A stretch of DNA of 64,000 nt from Modestobacter marinus (GCF_011758655.1 NZ_JAAMPA010000001.1:1116001-1180000), one strand, 5' to 3'. Shown: positions 43,467 to 53,775, numbered from the stretch's first letter. Notes: generated by a model from the sequence alone, not told the origin. Translations and numbers: made by a program.

Positions 43467-44248
43467 GCGGTGACCCGGGCCAGGAACGCGCGGGTGCGCT
43501 CGTGCTGCGGCGCACCGATCACCTGCTCCGGCGGCCCCTCCTCGACCACCACCCCGCCGGCCATGAAGACGACGTGGTCGGCGACCTCGCGGGCGAAGGA
43601 GATCTCGTGGGTCACGACGATCATCGTCATCCCCTCCCGCGCCAGCTCGGTCATCACCGCCAGCACCTCCCCGACCAGCTCGGGGTCCAGGGCGCTGGTC
43701 GGCTCGTCGAACAGCAGCAGCTTGGGCCGCATCGCCAGTGCCCGGGCGATCGCCACCCGCTGCTGCTGCCCGCCGGAGAGCCGGTCGGGGTAGGTGTCGA
43801 CCTTGTCGCCCAGCCCCACCCGCTCCAGCAGCTCCCGGGCGTAGGCCTCCGCCTCGCGCCGCGGGACGCCGCGCACCTGCACCGGCCCCTCGGTCACGTT
43901 GGCCAGCACGGTGCGGTGCGGGAAGAGGTTGAACCGCTGGAAGACCATGCCGATCTCCGCGCGCTGCCGGGCGACGTCCTTCTCCCGGAGCTCGTGCAGC
44001 CGGTCGCCGTCGAGGCGGAAGCCGATCGGCACGCCGTCCACCCAGATCTCGCCGCCGTCGGCGGCCTCGAGGTGGTTCACGCAACGCAGCAGCGTGCTCT
44101 TGCCCGCACCCGAGGCCCCGAGCAGGACGACGACCTGCCCGCGCCGCACCGTGAGGTCGACGCCGCGGAGCACCTCCAGCGACCCGTAGTGCTTGCGCAA
44201 CCCACGCGCCCGCACCAGCACCTCGCCCTGGGCGGCACCCCCGCTCAC
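43463..44248 (-). CDS. Polar amino-acid ABC transporter ATP-binding protein
   Basis: A 261 aa GlnQ/HisP-type ATPase. Walker [12 protein letters not shown] (about 38-48), Q-loop [11 protein letters not shown], signature [15 protein letters not shown], Walker [16 protein letters not shown] and switch VVTHEISFA. The GTG at 44248 (VSGGAAQG) is chosen because it overlaps the permease stop by four bases and the longer frame adds only permease coding. Middle of the operon LacI - binding protein - permease - ATPase - aminotransferase. Confidence 0.93.
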   Translation of the reverse strand: MSGGAAQGEVLVRARGLRKHYGSLEVLRGVDLTVRRGQVVVLLGASGAGKSTLLRCVNHLEAADGGEIWVDGVPIGFRLDGDRLHELREKDVARQRAEIGMVFQRFNLFPHRTVLANVTEGPVQVRGVPRREAEAYARELLERVGLGDKVDTYPDRLSGGQQQRVAIARALAMRPKLLLFDEPTSALDPELVGEVLAVMTELAREGMTMIVVTHEISFAREVADHVVFMAGGVVVEEGPPEQVIGAPQHERTRAFLARVTA

Positions 44249-45201
44249 CGGGAACCCCGCATGAACGGCGGCGTGCGCAGCGAGCCGCCGACCTTGGCCC
44301 ACACGGACCCACGGGTGCCCGTGGGCCGGATCGAGGCGTTGTAGTGCCGTTCCAGGTAGTACTGCCCGACGTTGGCCACGCTCACCACCACCATGTACCA
44401 GACGGCCACCGCCAGCAGCGTCTCCATGACCGCGAGGCTGCGGCTGGAGAGCGCGTTGGCTGCGTGGATGAGCTCGGTGAAGCCGATGACCGAGGCGATC
44501 GACGTCCCCTTGAGCATGTTGATGAAGTCGTTGCCGGTCGGCGGGATGATCACCCGCATCGCCTGCGGCAGCACCACCCGGGACAGCACCTTTGCCGGCG
44601 ACATCCCGATCGACTTGGCCGCCTCGGTCTGCCCGCGGTCGACGCTGGTCAGCCCGGCCCGGACGATCTCGGCCATGTAGGCGCTCTCGTTGAGCCCCAG
44701 CCCCAGCAGCGCCGCCAGGAAGCCGGTCATGATCACGTTCGCCGGCTGGTCGAGCAGGTAGGCGTCGGTGAACGGGATCGGGATCGTGAACGTCGGGAAG
44801 ACGAGCGCGATGTTGTACCAGAGCAGGATCTGCAGCAGCACCGGCAGACCGCGGAACACCCAGATGTAGGCCCAGGAGACCCAGCGCAGCACCGGGTTGG
44901 CCGAGGTCCGCATCAGCGCCACCACCGTGCCGATGACGATCGCCCCGGCCTGGGCGATCACCGCCAGCACGATGGTGTCGACCAGGCCCTCCAGGATGAC
45001 GTCCTGGGTGAGCAGCGCCGGGATGCTGGCGTAGTCGATGTCGCCCCGGGAGATCGCCTGGAACAGCAACCCGAGGACGGCGAGGACGGCGAGCCCGGCG
45101 ACCACGCGCCCCCAGTGCCGGATCCGCACCTGGGGCAGCAGGTCGCCGTCCCCCGGTGCGTCGACCGGCCTGGTCAGCGCCGCGCCGGCGCGCTCAGCCA
45201 C
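44245..45201 (-). CDS. Polar amino-acid ABC transporter permease
   Basis: A HisM/GlnP-type permease of 318 aa with an N-terminal extension before helix 1 ([18 protein letters not shown]) and about five more helices. The EAA loop is [27 protein letters not shown] (about 225-250). [13 protein letters not shown] and [16 protein letters not shown] are typical. GTG 45201 overlaps the binding-protein stop by eight bases. As the only permease of the operon it would act as a homodimer. Confidence 0.93.
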   Translation of the reverse strand: MAERAGAALTRPVDAPGDGDLLPQVRIRHWGRVVAGLAVLAVLGLLFQAISRGDIDYASIPALLTQDVILEGLVDTIVLAVIAQAGAIVIGTVVALMRTSANPVLRWVSWAYIWVFRGLPVLLQILLWYNIALVFPTFTIPIPFTDAYLLDQPANVIMTGFLAALLGLGLNESAYMAEIVRAGLTSVDRGQTEAAKSIGMSPAKVLSRVVLPQAMRVIIPPTGNDFINMLKGTSIASVIGFTELIHAANALSSRSLAVMETLLAVAVWYMVVVSVANVGQYYLERHYNASIRPTGTRGSVWAKVGGSLRTPPFMRGSR

Positions 45202-46144
45202 CGTTGACGGTCGCCTGGTCGACCGCGCCCGAGGTGACGTCCCACGCGGTGAGGATCTCCTCGTAGGTGCCGTCGTCGATCAGCTGCTGCAGCGCCTGCT
45301 GGATGGCGTCGCGCAGCGCGGCGTCCTCCTTGTTGAGGCCGATGCCGTAGGGGCCGCCGTTGATCGGGTCCTGGTCGACGGTCTCGAAGTACTCGCCGTC
45401 GCCGGCCGTCTGGGAGATGTAGACGGCGGTCGGCAGGTCGTTGAGGATCGCGTCGACCCGGCCGGTGCGCAGCTGGGTCTGGTTCTGCGAGTCGCTCGGG
45501 GTCGCGGTGACCGCCAGCGGCTCCTCACCGTTCGCCTCGCACTCGGCGGACTGCTCGGCGGCGAAGTCCTCCTGCGTCGTCCCCTGGACGACGGCGATCG
45601 CCTGGCCGCACAGGTCGGCGCTGGACTCGATCCCGGCCGGGTTGCCCTTCTGCACCATGATCGTGATGCCCGACTCGAAGTAGTCGACGAAGTCGATCGA
45701 CTGCTGCCGCTCCTGCGTGTCGTTCATCCCGGCGATCGTGGCGTCGACCCGGCCGGTCTGCAGGCCGGTGATCAGCGAGTCGAAGGCCATGTCGGAGTAC
45801 TCGACGTCCAGGCCCAGCTTGTTGCCGATCGCGGTGATGATGTCGACCTCGAAGCCGACCGGGGTCGAGCCGTCCTCGGCGTAGAAGTTGTTCGGCGGGG
45901 ACTGCACGTTCGACCCGATGGACAGCGAGGTCAGGTCCGCCGGCAGGCCCTCGGCCAGCGCGGCGTCCTCGCTGACCCCGCCGACGATGTCGCTGGTGTC
46001 GGGCACCGCGGAGTCGGTGGAGCCCTCGGCGGCCGGCTCGGCGGCCGCCGACTCGTCGTCGCCCCCGCCGCAGCCGGCCAGCAGCAGGGCGGTGGTGAGC
46101 GCGACCGGGACGGCGGCGCGGACGGAGAGGCGGGTGCGGGACAT
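45194..46144 (-). CDS. Polar amino-acid ABC transporter substrate-binding lipoprotein
   Basis: A family 3 (SBP_bac_3) binding protein of 316 aa. The lipobox is ALLLAGCGG (Cys about 25), with an acidic linker to residue 65. The binding domain has PVGFEVDIITAIGNKLGLDVEY, DATIAGMNDTQERQQSIDFVDYF and a C-lobe GRVDAILNDLPTAVY; QEDFAAEQS is part of the hinge. ATG 46144 has AGGAG eight bases upstream. It is 30 bases from the stop of a LacI-family gene. The true ligand is unknown. Confidence 0.92.
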   Translation of the reverse strand: MSRTRLSVRAAVPVALTTALLLAGCGGGDDESAAAEPAAEGSTDSAVPDTSDIVGGVSEDAALAEGLPADLTSLSIGSNVQSPPNNFYAEDGSTPVGFEVDIITAIGNKLGLDVEYSDMAFDSLITGLQTGRVDATIAGMNDTQERQQSIDFVDYFESGITIMVQKGNPAGIESSADLCGQAIAVVQGTTQEDFAAEQSAECEANGEEPLAVTATPSDSQNQTQLRTGRVDAILNDLPTAVYISQTAGDGEYFETVDQDPINGGPYGIGLNKEDAALRDAIQQALQQLIDDGTYEEILTAWDVTSGAVDQATVNGG

Positions 46145-46173
46145 GGGCTGCTCCTGGAGGTCGGGACGGGCGG

Positions 46174-47289
46174 TCATCGGTCGAACCGGTCAGGTGGTGC
46201 GGACGCGCCGTCCGGCGGCGGACTGGACCGCCGGACGACGAGACGGGTGGCGACGACGACCGAGCGCGGCGGCAGGGTCGGCGTGGCGAGCCGCTCGAAC
46301 AGCAGGTCGACCGCGGCCGAGCCGATGCCGGCGGCGTCCTGGGCGACCGTGGTGAGCGGCGGGTCGAGGAGGTCGGCGAGGTCGAGCTCGTCGAAGCCGA
46401 CGTGCGCCAGGCGCGGGCCGGTGCGCTCGTGCAGGTGGTGCAGCAGGGCGACGCTGGCCCGGTTGTTGCCGGTGACCACGGCGGTGACCCCGGCCGCCGT
46501 CCAGCCGGAGACCGCGGCGGCGATGCGCTCGGGGGTCAGCGCACCGAGGGACACCAGGCCGTCGGTCGGGAGGCCGCGCTCGGCGCACGCGGCGAGGAAG
46601 CCGTCGCGGCGCTGGCGGGAGGTCCAGAACCGCTCGTCGTCACCGAGGTAGGCGATCGACCGGTGCCCGCGCTCGGCGAGGTGGTGCACGGCCTGGGCGA
46701 TGCCGCCGGTGTTGTCCGACAGCACCTCGTCGGTGCCGTGGTCGGCGCTGGGCCGGTCGAGCAGCACCGCCGGGACGTCGGGCGGGAGGTTCGCGGTGAG
46801 CACCTCGTCGCCGACCAGGTTCGGGGCGATGAGCAGGCCGTCGACCCGGCGTGCGGCGAAGGCCTGCACCAGCCGGCCGGCGCGCTCGGCGTCCCCGTCG
46901 GCGGATCCGGTGAGCAGCAGGTACCCGTGCTCGCGGGCCCGGCGCTCGACCCCGGCGGTGAGCGCGGCGTAGAACGGGCCGGCGAGGTCCTCGAGGACCA
47001 GGCCGATGCTGGCGGTGCTGGTGCCGCGGCGCAGGTGGCTGGCGCCGTCGTGCCGGCGGAAGCCCAGCTCGGCGATGGCCCGCTGCACCCGTTCGACGGT
47101 CTCCGGACGGACGCCCGGCTCGGCGTTGACCACCCGGCTGACGGTCTTCTGCGAGGTGCCGGCGGTGCGGGCGACGTCGACCATCGTGGGCAGTCGGCCG
47201 GCCGCTCGCGCACCGCCCGGACCAGCGTCGACGTCCGATGACAACGTAGTCATCGACTCGTCGGGCGATCCCGATGACAACGTAGTCAT
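46174..47289 (-). CDS. LacI-family transcriptional regulator
   Basis: A 371 aa regulator. HTH at about 38-58 (PTMVDVARTAGTSQKTVSRVV) and a periplasmic-binding-like ligand domain ending VVVATRLVVRRSS. The start is uncertain: ATG 47289 lies seven bases after GACGAT (47297-47302) behind TTGACA (47321-47326), giving a leaderless message; ATG 47253 and ATG 47184 are also in frame, the last giving the usual short N terminus. Two identical 16-base palindromes overlap the first two candidates. Upstream of an amino-acid importer operon, which is odd for LacI, a family that mostly reads sugars. Confidence 0.85.
   Translation of the reverse strand: MTTLSSGSPDESMTTLSSDVDAGPGGARAAGRLPTMVDVARTAGTSQKTVSRVVNAEPGVRPETVERVQRAIAELGFRRHDGASHLRRGTSTASIGLVLEDLAGPFYAALTAGVERRAREHGYLLLTGSADGDAERAGRLVQAFAARRVDGLLIAPNLVGDEVLTANLPPDVPAVLLDRPSADHGTDEVLSDNTGGIAQAVHHLAERGHRSIAYLGDDERFWTSRQRRDGFLAACAERGLPTDGLVSLGALTPERIAAAVSGWTAAGVTAVVTGNNRASVALLHHLHERTGPRLAHVGFDELDLADLLDPPLTTVAQDAAGIGSAAVDLLFERLATPTLPPRSVVVATRLVVRRSSPPPDGASAPPDRFDR
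47238..47253. promoter_or_regulatory. LacI operator O1 (downstream copy)
   Basis: ATGACAACGTAGTCAT, with perfect arms ATGAC/GTCAT and the centre AACGTA typical of LacI-family sites. An exact copy lies 36 bases away. Confidence 0.7.
47274..47289. promoter_or_regulatory. LacI operator O2 at the transcription start
   Basis: Exact second copy of ATGACAACGTAGTCAT, immediately downstream of the TTGACA/GACGAT promoter. Binding here would block the regulator gene and the importer behind it. Confidence 0.7.
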
Positions 47290-47440
47290 GCGGGGGATCG
47301 TCGGGGTGACGACGAGCACATGTCAAGGGGGTGGACGGTCCGCAACGGTTCCGTGACCCCCACCGGTCGCCGCCGTGCGGTGCCCGCCGTCCCCCTGTGC
47401 AGGGGCGAGGGTCAGCGCACGGCGACCGGTCGAGCTGGGG

Positions 47441-48088
47441 TCACCCGACGGTGATCTCGCCGGCCGGGACCTCCACGTGGTACCCGAGGGCGGTCAGCGC
47501 AGCGGCCTGGTCGGCGGGCAGCGACAGGCCCTCGACGAAGCCGTCGCCGTTCGGCACGACCTCGCCGGTGAAGGACACCCGGTCGCCCGGCGCCACGTCC
47601 ACCGGGGACTCACCCGGCTCGGTCAGCTGCACCCAGAAGCGGACCTGCTCGGTGCCGATCCAGAAGCCCTCGTCGGTGGGGACGGCGAACACCGGGACCT
47701 CGGTGGCCACGGCGGGCTCGTCGGGCAGCCCGGCCAGCGCCGCCTGCGGGTCGGCCTCGATCAGCAGCTGCGGGATCCCCACGCCACCGGCGACGAAGGC
47801 CCCCGGCGCGACGGCGCCCACGTCACCGACCGCCACCAGCTCCTCCTGCTCGGAGAGGTCGGACTCGTCCTGGATGACCCCCGCGTCGCCCGCGAGGACC
47901 GGGAACTCCTCGTTGTAGATGTCGACCGCGGTGACGTCCTCCTCCGCCCCGTCCCCCGCATCCTCCGGCGAGCCGCAACCGGTGAGGACCAGGGCGAGCG
48001 CGGCCGCGGCGGTGACGGGCACCGGGGCGAGCCGGCTGCGCCGGCCCGGCCGGGCGGCGGAGGAGCGGGGCAGGGTGGAGGTGCGCAT
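47441..48088 (-). CDS. Secreted lipoprotein with OB-like domain, paralogue of 41463-42098
   Basis: A 215 aa lipoprotein (lipobox ALALVLTGC, Cys about 38). Its acidic linker (EEDVTAVDIYNEEFPVLAGD) differs from that of the paralogue, while the C-terminal domain is almost the same: EPAVATEVPVFAVPTDEGFW, GDRVSFTGEVVPNGDGFVEG and AALTALGYHVEVPAGEITVG. The shared promoter and signal peptide indicate duplication with later change in the linker. An imperfect hairpin at 47364-47430 may end the transcript. Function unknown. Confidence 0.7.
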   Translation of the reverse strand: MRTSTLPRSSAARPGRRSRLAPVPVTAAAALALVLTGCGSPEDAGDGAEEDVTAVDIYNEEFPVLAGDAGVIQDESDLSEQEELVAVGDVGAVAPGAFVAGGVGIPQLLIEADPQAALAGLPDEPAVATEVPVFAVPTDEGFWIGTEQVRFWVQLTEPGESPVDVAPGDRVSFTGEVVPNGDGFVEGLSLPADQAAALTALGYHVEVPAGEITVG

Positions 48089-48240
48089 GACGATCTCCTC
48101 CCCGGGCGCGACGGCCCAGGACGTCGTGTGTCGGCTGATGGCGGTCGTCATTCCCGTGTGGGCGGTCCGCAACACGGTGAGTGCCCACCGGACCGGCTCC
48201 CGCACGACGCCGGCGCCGACCGTCACCGGATCGAGACCTG
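47441..48240 (-). repeat. Segmental duplication, copy 2 of 2
   Basis: Matches 41463-42245 over the lipoprotein gene and about 150 bases upstream, in the same orientation. The copies are about 5.2 kb apart and bracket the LacI/amino-acid transporter operon. Confidence 0.75.
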
Positions 48241-48277
48241 GCCGGCCGGGCGCCGCCGCCGGGCGCGACGGCGCGGC

Positions 48278-48886
48278 TCAACCGCGGGGCAGCACCCGAC
48301 CGTCGGGGAGCGTGCGACCACCCATCAGGGCGACCAGCTCGCCGCTGTCCGCGCGGACGACCTCGCCGTCGCCCCAGCTCCAGGCGGCGTCGGCGGCCTC
48401 CAGGCGGACGCCGGCCAGGTCCAGCCCGAAGAACGCGCCGTCGACGGCGGTGAGGTGGTCGAGGACGGCGAGCACGGCCTCGGCGGGGGCGACCGGCGGC
48501 CGGGCCAGCGCGACGGTCACGTCCAGGGAGTGGATCACCGCGTGGCTGAGCGCGCCGACGGCGCCACCGCCGGGCGGCTGCCAGCCGTGCAGCACCGGCG
48601 AGCGGAGCGCGGCCAGGTGCTCGGCGACCGGCAGGGCGGCGTCCCGGGCCGCCACGGTGTCGGAGAGCCGCCCGAAGTCCCCGCCGGCCGCGGCCAGCTC
48701 CACCCCGAACTGCTCGCCCGACAACCGCACCGGCATCGTCACGTGCGCCACCACGTGCCGGACCTGCCACCCGGCGCAGAGCGACGGGGCGTCCCAGGTC
48801 GCGGCCGGCCCGGTGGCCAGCAGGTCGGCCAGGCCGTCGTACGTCTGCCCCACCCAGGGCTGGAGGTGCTCGCCGTTCGCACTCAT
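48278..48886 (-). CDS. DinB_2/maleylpyruvate-isomerase-N-like (TIGR03083-type) protein
   Basis: A 202 aa four-helix metal-binding fold. SLCAGWQVRHVVAHVTMP (about 36-53) has the HxxxH-like pair near GW that is typical of these proteins; SHAVIHSLDVTVALARP (about 114-130) supplies another His. Some members use mycothiol as cofactor. The C-terminal part has WSWGDGEVVRADSGELVALMGGR, a sterol-carrier-like domain end. ATG 48886 with a GAGAGGA region upstream. It lies between the duplicated lipoprotein and the OYE gene; no operon link is clear. Confidence 0.75.
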   Translation of the reverse strand: MSANGEHLQPWVGQTYDGLADLLATGPAATWDAPSLCAGWQVRHVVAHVTMPVRLSGEQFGVELAAAGGDFGRLSDTVAARDAALPVAEHLAALRSPVLHGWQPPGGGAVGALSHAVIHSLDVTVALARPPVAPAEAVLAVLDHLTAVDGAFFGLDLAGVRLEAADAAWSWGDGEVVRADSGELVALMGGRTLPDGRVLPRG

Positions 48887-48946
48887 CGCGGGTCCTCTCG
48901 TCGTCCACGCCGGACGCCGGGTCGGGCGCCCTCAGCAGGAGGACGG

Positions 48947-48984
48947 CCGCCGGCGCCCGGACTCATCGGCCCGGGCGCCGGCGG
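48947..48984 (-). terminator. Terminator of the OYE gene
   Basis: A perfect 14-base stem (48947-48960 with 48971-48984) and 10-base loop lie 12 bases beyond the OYE stop codon. Confidence 0.75.
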
Positions 48985-48996
48985 GGCGACCCGGGC

Positions 48997-50079
48997 TCAG
49001 CTCTGGCTGAGCTGCAGGGTCGGGTAGTCGGTGTAGCCCTCGGCGCCGGCGGCGTAGAACGTGGCCGGGTTCGGCGTGTTCTCCGGGTGGGCGCCGACCC
49101 AGCGCTCGACCAGGTCGGGGTTGGCGATGGCCATCCGGCCGACGGCGACGGCCTCCGCGTGCGCGGCGTCGATCAGCTCGACCGCCTCCGCCCGGGTGGT
49201 CACCGTGCCGAAGCCGCTGTTGGCGATCAGCGGGCCGGCGAACCGGCGGCGCAGCTCCTGCACGAACTCCCCGGCCGGCTCGGCGTGCAGCACCGACAGG
49301 TAGGCCAGGCCCAGCGGGCGCAGCCCGTCCAGCAGCGCGCCGTAGGTGGCCCGGACGTCGTCCCGGTCGGTCTCCAGCGCGTCCTGGATGTTGTGCTCGG
49401 GCGAGATCCGCAGACCGACCTTGCCGGCACCGACGGCCTGGGCGACCGCGGTGACGACCTCGACGACGAAGCGGGCCCGGTTCTCCGGGGTGCCGCCGTA
49501 GACGTCGTCCCGCTGGTTGGAGGCGGGCGACAGGAACTCGTGCAGCAGGTAGCCGTTGGCGCCGTGCACCTCCACGCCGTCCAGGCCGGCGGCGATCGCG
49601 CGCTCCGAGGCGGCCACGATGTCGGCGAGCGTGGCGCGCGCCTCCTCGGTGGTCAGCGCGTGCGGCACCGGGTAGGCCGCCTTGCCGTTCGGGGTGTGGG
49701 CCTCGCCCTGGAGGGCGATCGCCGACGGCGCGACGATGCGGTCGGTGCCGGTGATGTCGGTGTGCGAGACGCGACCGCCGTGCATCACCTGCATGACGAT
49801 CTTCCCGCCCCGGGCGTGCACCGCGTCGGCGACGCGGCGCCAGCCGGCCTCCTGCTCGTCGTCGACGATCCCCGGCTGGCCGGGGTAGGCGCGCGACTCG
49901 GCGTTCGGGTAGGTGCCCTCGGTGATGATCAGGCCGAGGCTCGCGCGCTGCGCGTAGTGCTCGACGAGCAGGTCGTTCGGGACGCCGGAGGCGCCGGCGC
50001 GCATGCGGGTCAGCGGGGCCATCACGACGCGGTTGGCGAGCTCGATGTCACCGAGCGCCACGGGGGAGAACAAGTCCAT
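48997..50079 (-). CDS. Old Yellow Enzyme-family ene-reductase (NemA-like)
   Basis: An FMN-dependent NAD(P)H oxidoreductase of 360 aa that reduces activated alkenes or nitroesters. Family signals: MDLFSPVALGDIELANRVVMAPLTRMRA, TEGTYPNAESRAYPGQPGI, QVMHGGRVSH, VEVHGANGYLLHEFLSPASN (the HGANGYL active-site loop), RVGLRISP-like GKVGLRISP and SGFGTVTTRAEA. ATG 50079 is chosen because the family begins LFSP. A hairpin terminator follows the gene. No repressor is adjacent, but the 140-base upstream region is GC-rich and has CACGTGCC twice. Confidence 0.93.
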   Translation of the reverse strand: MDLFSPVALGDIELANRVVMAPLTRMRAGASGVPNDLLVEHYAQRASLGLIITEGTYPNAESRAYPGQPGIVDDEQEAGWRRVADAVHARGGKIVMQVMHGGRVSHTDITGTDRIVAPSAIALQGEAHTPNGKAAYPVPHALTTEEARATLADIVAASERAIAAGLDGVEVHGANGYLLHEFLSPASNQRDDVYGGTPENRARFVVEVVTAVAQAVGAGKVGLRISPEHNIQDALETDRDDVRATYGALLDGLRPLGLAYLSVLHAEPAGEFVQELRRRFAGPLIANSGFGTVTTRAEAVELIDAAHAEAVAVGRMAIANPDLVERWVGAHPENTPNPATFYAAGAEGYTDYPTLQLSQS

Positions 50080-50218
50080 GCCGGGGACAAGGTCGCCGCT
50101 CCGGCCGGCCATTCCGGGACGGCGCCGACTGCGGTGCTCGTCACGTGCCCCGATGGCTCGCGCCACAGGACCACGTGCCACCGCACGGGGCCCGGATGAC
50201 GCCGCCGCGGGGCTTCGC

Positions 50219-50281
50219 CGCCGAGTGACAGCTGAGCGGGCCTTCCCCGGGCGCGGGAGCCCGCTCAGCTGTCACTCGGCG
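50219..50281. repeat. Long perfect inverted repeat between MFS and OYE genes
   Basis: A 23-base left arm (50219-50241, beginning CGCCGAGTGACAGCTGAG) is perfectly mirrored at 50259-50281 with a 17-base loop. It lies 16 bases beyond the MFS stop and could end that transcript, but it is longer and less GC-only than the other terminators here, so it may be a dispersed element. Confidence 0.8.
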
Positions 50282-50296
50282 AGGGCGCCTCAGGGC

Positions 50297-51474
50297 TCAG
50301 TCGCTGTGCCGGGCGCCGACCACGGCGACCGCGAGCAGGCCGCCGAGCAGCCAGAACGCCGCGGACACCCCCGCCGTCCCGGCCAGCAGCCCGGCCGCCG
50401 CCGGCGTGCCGACCAGCCCGACCCGGTTGCCCACCAGCCGGAGCGCGAGCGCGGTGCCGCGTGCGTCGTCCGGGACCGCCCGGATGATCAGCGTCATCAG
50501 CAGGGGCTGCCCCACCCCGAGCAGGAACCCGATCAGCGCCAGCAGTGCGCCCAGCACCCAGACGTCGTCGGTGGCGGGCAGGAACGCCACGGCGATCCCC
50601 GACCCGACCGTGCTCAGCACCACCAGCCGGGCCCGGCCGACCCGCACCAGCATCCGCTGCACCAGCACCCGCGACGCCACCGTGGCGCCGGCCCGGACGC
50701 TGAGCAGCACGCCGACCACCGCGGGGGAGATGCCGCGGTTCTCCCCCAGCAACGGCAGGTAGGCGGTCAGCAGGTCGACCGCCGCGGCCAGCACCAGGCT
50801 GGCGAAGATCCCGGAGCGGACCGGCGGCCGGCCGAGCAGCCGGAAGGCCGACGTGCGGCCGGTCGGCCGGGCCGCGGCCGCCGGGAACCGCCGGCCGGCA
50901 GCCAGCCACCAGGACGCCGGCAGGGCGAGGACGCACAGCGCGGCGGAGAGCAGCAGCGCACGGGCGGTGCCGGTGGACAGCTCCCCGGGCGCGGTGGCCA
51001 GCACCGCGCCGGCCAGCGCCGGCCCGACCAGCTGGCCGGCCGAGACGACCGCGGTGAACAGGCCGAACCCGGAGTCCAGGCGGTCACCGGGCAGCCGGGC
51101 GACGACGTTCTCCCCGCCGACGATGCAGCCCAGGTTGCCCAGCCCGAGCACCACGTTGCCCAGCGCCAGCGCCGGCAGCGTGCCGCTGGTCGCCAGCAGC
51201 ACGCAGCCGAGGACCAGCAGCGCCACCCCGCTGACCAGGATCGGCTCGGGCCGCCAGCGGTCGGCGGCCCGGCCCAGCGGCAGGGCGACCACCATCGGCA
51301 GCAGCGCGAACGCCGCGGTGAGCAGGCCGATCTCGGTGGCCCCGGCGCCCAGGTCGATCGCCCGGTAGGCGGACACCGGCCGGGCGACCGCGATGGCCGC
51401 CTGGATCAGGACCATCACGCCCAGCAGCTGGAAGAGCCAGCGCGGCGCCCGCCCCGGCCGGGCGGGGTGCTCCG

Positions 51475-51478
<4 letters not shown>
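50297..51478 (-). CDS. MFS transporter
   Basis: A twelve-helix major facilitator of about 393 aa. Helix 1 is WLFQLLGVMVLIQAAIAVARPV; the motif-A loop is PLGRAADRWRPEPIL, and the C half starts GIFASLVLAAAVDLLTAYLPL. It resembles drug or sugar exporters. The start is unclear: a CTG at 51478 overlaps the ATPase stop by four bases (CTGA), mimicking the GTGA/ATGA junctions of this island; the nearest normal codon is GTG 51544 with a 70-base overlap. Last gene of the MsmK-type ATPase transcript. Confidence 0.85.
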
Positions 51479-52584
<1,106 letters not shown>

Positions 52585-52629
52585 GGGGAGCTCCCTCGCT
52601 CGTCCGCTGTCGCGCGTGTGACTGTCGTC

Positions 52630-52658
52630 ACCGTACGGCAAGCGCTTTCTTCGATCAA
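52630..52658 (-). promoter_or_regulatory. msmK-like gene promoter
   Basis: Minus strand: TTGATC (52653-52658), 17-base spacer, TACGGT (52630-52635). The LacI-type operator fills the spacer. Confidence 0.65.
52637..52650. promoter_or_regulatory. Sugar-island operator, copy 1
   Basis: GGCAAGCGCTTTCT with the palindromic core AAGCGCTT, typical of LacI/CcpA-class sites. Related copies lie at 62696, 62791 and 62946. Confidence 0.75.
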
Positions 52659-52683
52659 TGGTCCGGCGCGCAGGCCGGGTGGC

Positions 52684-53775
52684 TCAGCCGTCCAGCTCCG
52701 TCATCCGGTCGGTGGCGAAGACCAGCCCGTGCCCGGGTGCCGTCTCCGCCCGGAGGACGCCGTCGGCGATGGTCACCCCACTGGGCCGGGCGAGTGCACC
52801 GAGCGCCGCGAACGAGGCGTCCTCGACGTCCTCGACCATCGTGGCCAGCGGCAGGCACATCGCCAGCTGCCCGGAGACGTCGGGCAGCAGGTGCGGCGCC
52901 ACCGGCACGCTGGCGGCCGCCGCGAGCTGGGCGATCCGCAGGAACGGGGTGATCCCGCCGACGCGCACCACGTTGGGCTGGACGACGTCGGCCGCGCCGG
53001 AGGCGAGCAGCGCCCGGTACTGGAACGCGGTGTACACGTTCTCCCCCACCGCGATCGGCACGCCCAGCCCCGCGTCGTGCAGCCGGCCCAGCGCGGGCAG
53101 GTCGTCGGCGACCAGCGGCTCCTCCACCCAGTACAGGTCGAACGGGGCCATCGCCCGGACCGCCCGCAGCGCCGTGGGCAGGTCCCAGCGCTGGTTTGCG
53201 TCGACCATCAGCCGGCGGTGCGGCCCGAGCACCGCCCGGACGGCGGCGACCCGTTCGACGTCCTCGGCCAGGTCCGGGCGGCCCACCTTGATCTTCACCG
53301 CGGTGCAGCCGTCGGCCACCCAGCGCTCGGTCTGCGCCACCAGCTCCTCGAGGGAGTAGTGGAAGTTGACCCCGCTGCCGTAGACGGCGACCTGGTCGCG
53401 CCGGCGGCCCAGGTGGTCGACCAGGCTCTGCCCGGCCGCCTTCGCCGCGAGGTCCCACAGCGCGGTGTCGACGGCGGCGATCGCCATCGTGGTCAGCCCG
53501 CCGCCGCCGGCCTCGTGCAGGTGCCACCACAGCCGGTCCCAGACGACGCCGGGCTCCACCGGCCCGCCGACGACCACCGGGGCGACGTCGTGGTCGACCA
53601 GCGACTTGAGCGCGCGGGCCCCGATGGACGGCGTCCAGCTGAAGCCGGTGCCGGTGCGGCCGTCGCTGGTCTCCAGCTCGGTGGCCAGCAGGTGCAGCGC
53701 CGGCACGTCGGCGCCCCACGGCCGGGACAGCGGCAGCCGGAACAGCCGGCTGGACAGCCGGGTGACGGTGCTCAC
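52684..53775 (-). CDS. Enolase-superfamily dehydratase/epimerase (mandelate-racemase subgroup)
   Basis: A 363 aa two-domain enzyme. The barrel carries KxK in AVKIKVG (about 160-164), metal ligands D in MVDANQRWD, E in WVEEPL and E in VGENVYT, and an HPH-like region APHLLPD for the second base. These are the mandelate-racemase subgroup features, so it probably abstracts a proton next to a carboxylate in a sugar acid. GTG 53775 overlaps the epimerase stop by four bases. It closes the long coupled operon from 59284. Confidence 0.88.
   Translation of the reverse strand: MSTVTRLSSRLFRLPLSRPWGADVPALHLLATELETSDGRTGTGFSWTPSIGARALKSLVDHDVAPVVVGGPVEPGVVWDRLWWHLHEAGGGGLTTMAIAAVDTALWDLAAKAAGQSLVDHLGRRRDQVAVYGSGVNFHYSLEELVAQTERWVADGCTAVKIKVGRPDLAEDVERVAAVRAVLGPHRRLMVDANQRWDLPTALRAVRAMAPFDLYWVEEPLVADDLPALGRLHDAGLGVPIAVGENVYTAFQYRALLASGAADVVQPNVVRVGGITPFLRIAQLAAAASVPVAPHLLPDVSGQLAMCLPLATMVEDVEDASFAALGALARPSGVTIADGVLRAETAPGHGLVFATDRMTELDG

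Noticed and set aside
46174..47289. This LacI protein as regulator of the sugar island
   Set aside because: Its own operators read ATGACAACGTAGTCAT, different from the AAGCGCTTT sites of the sugar promoters.
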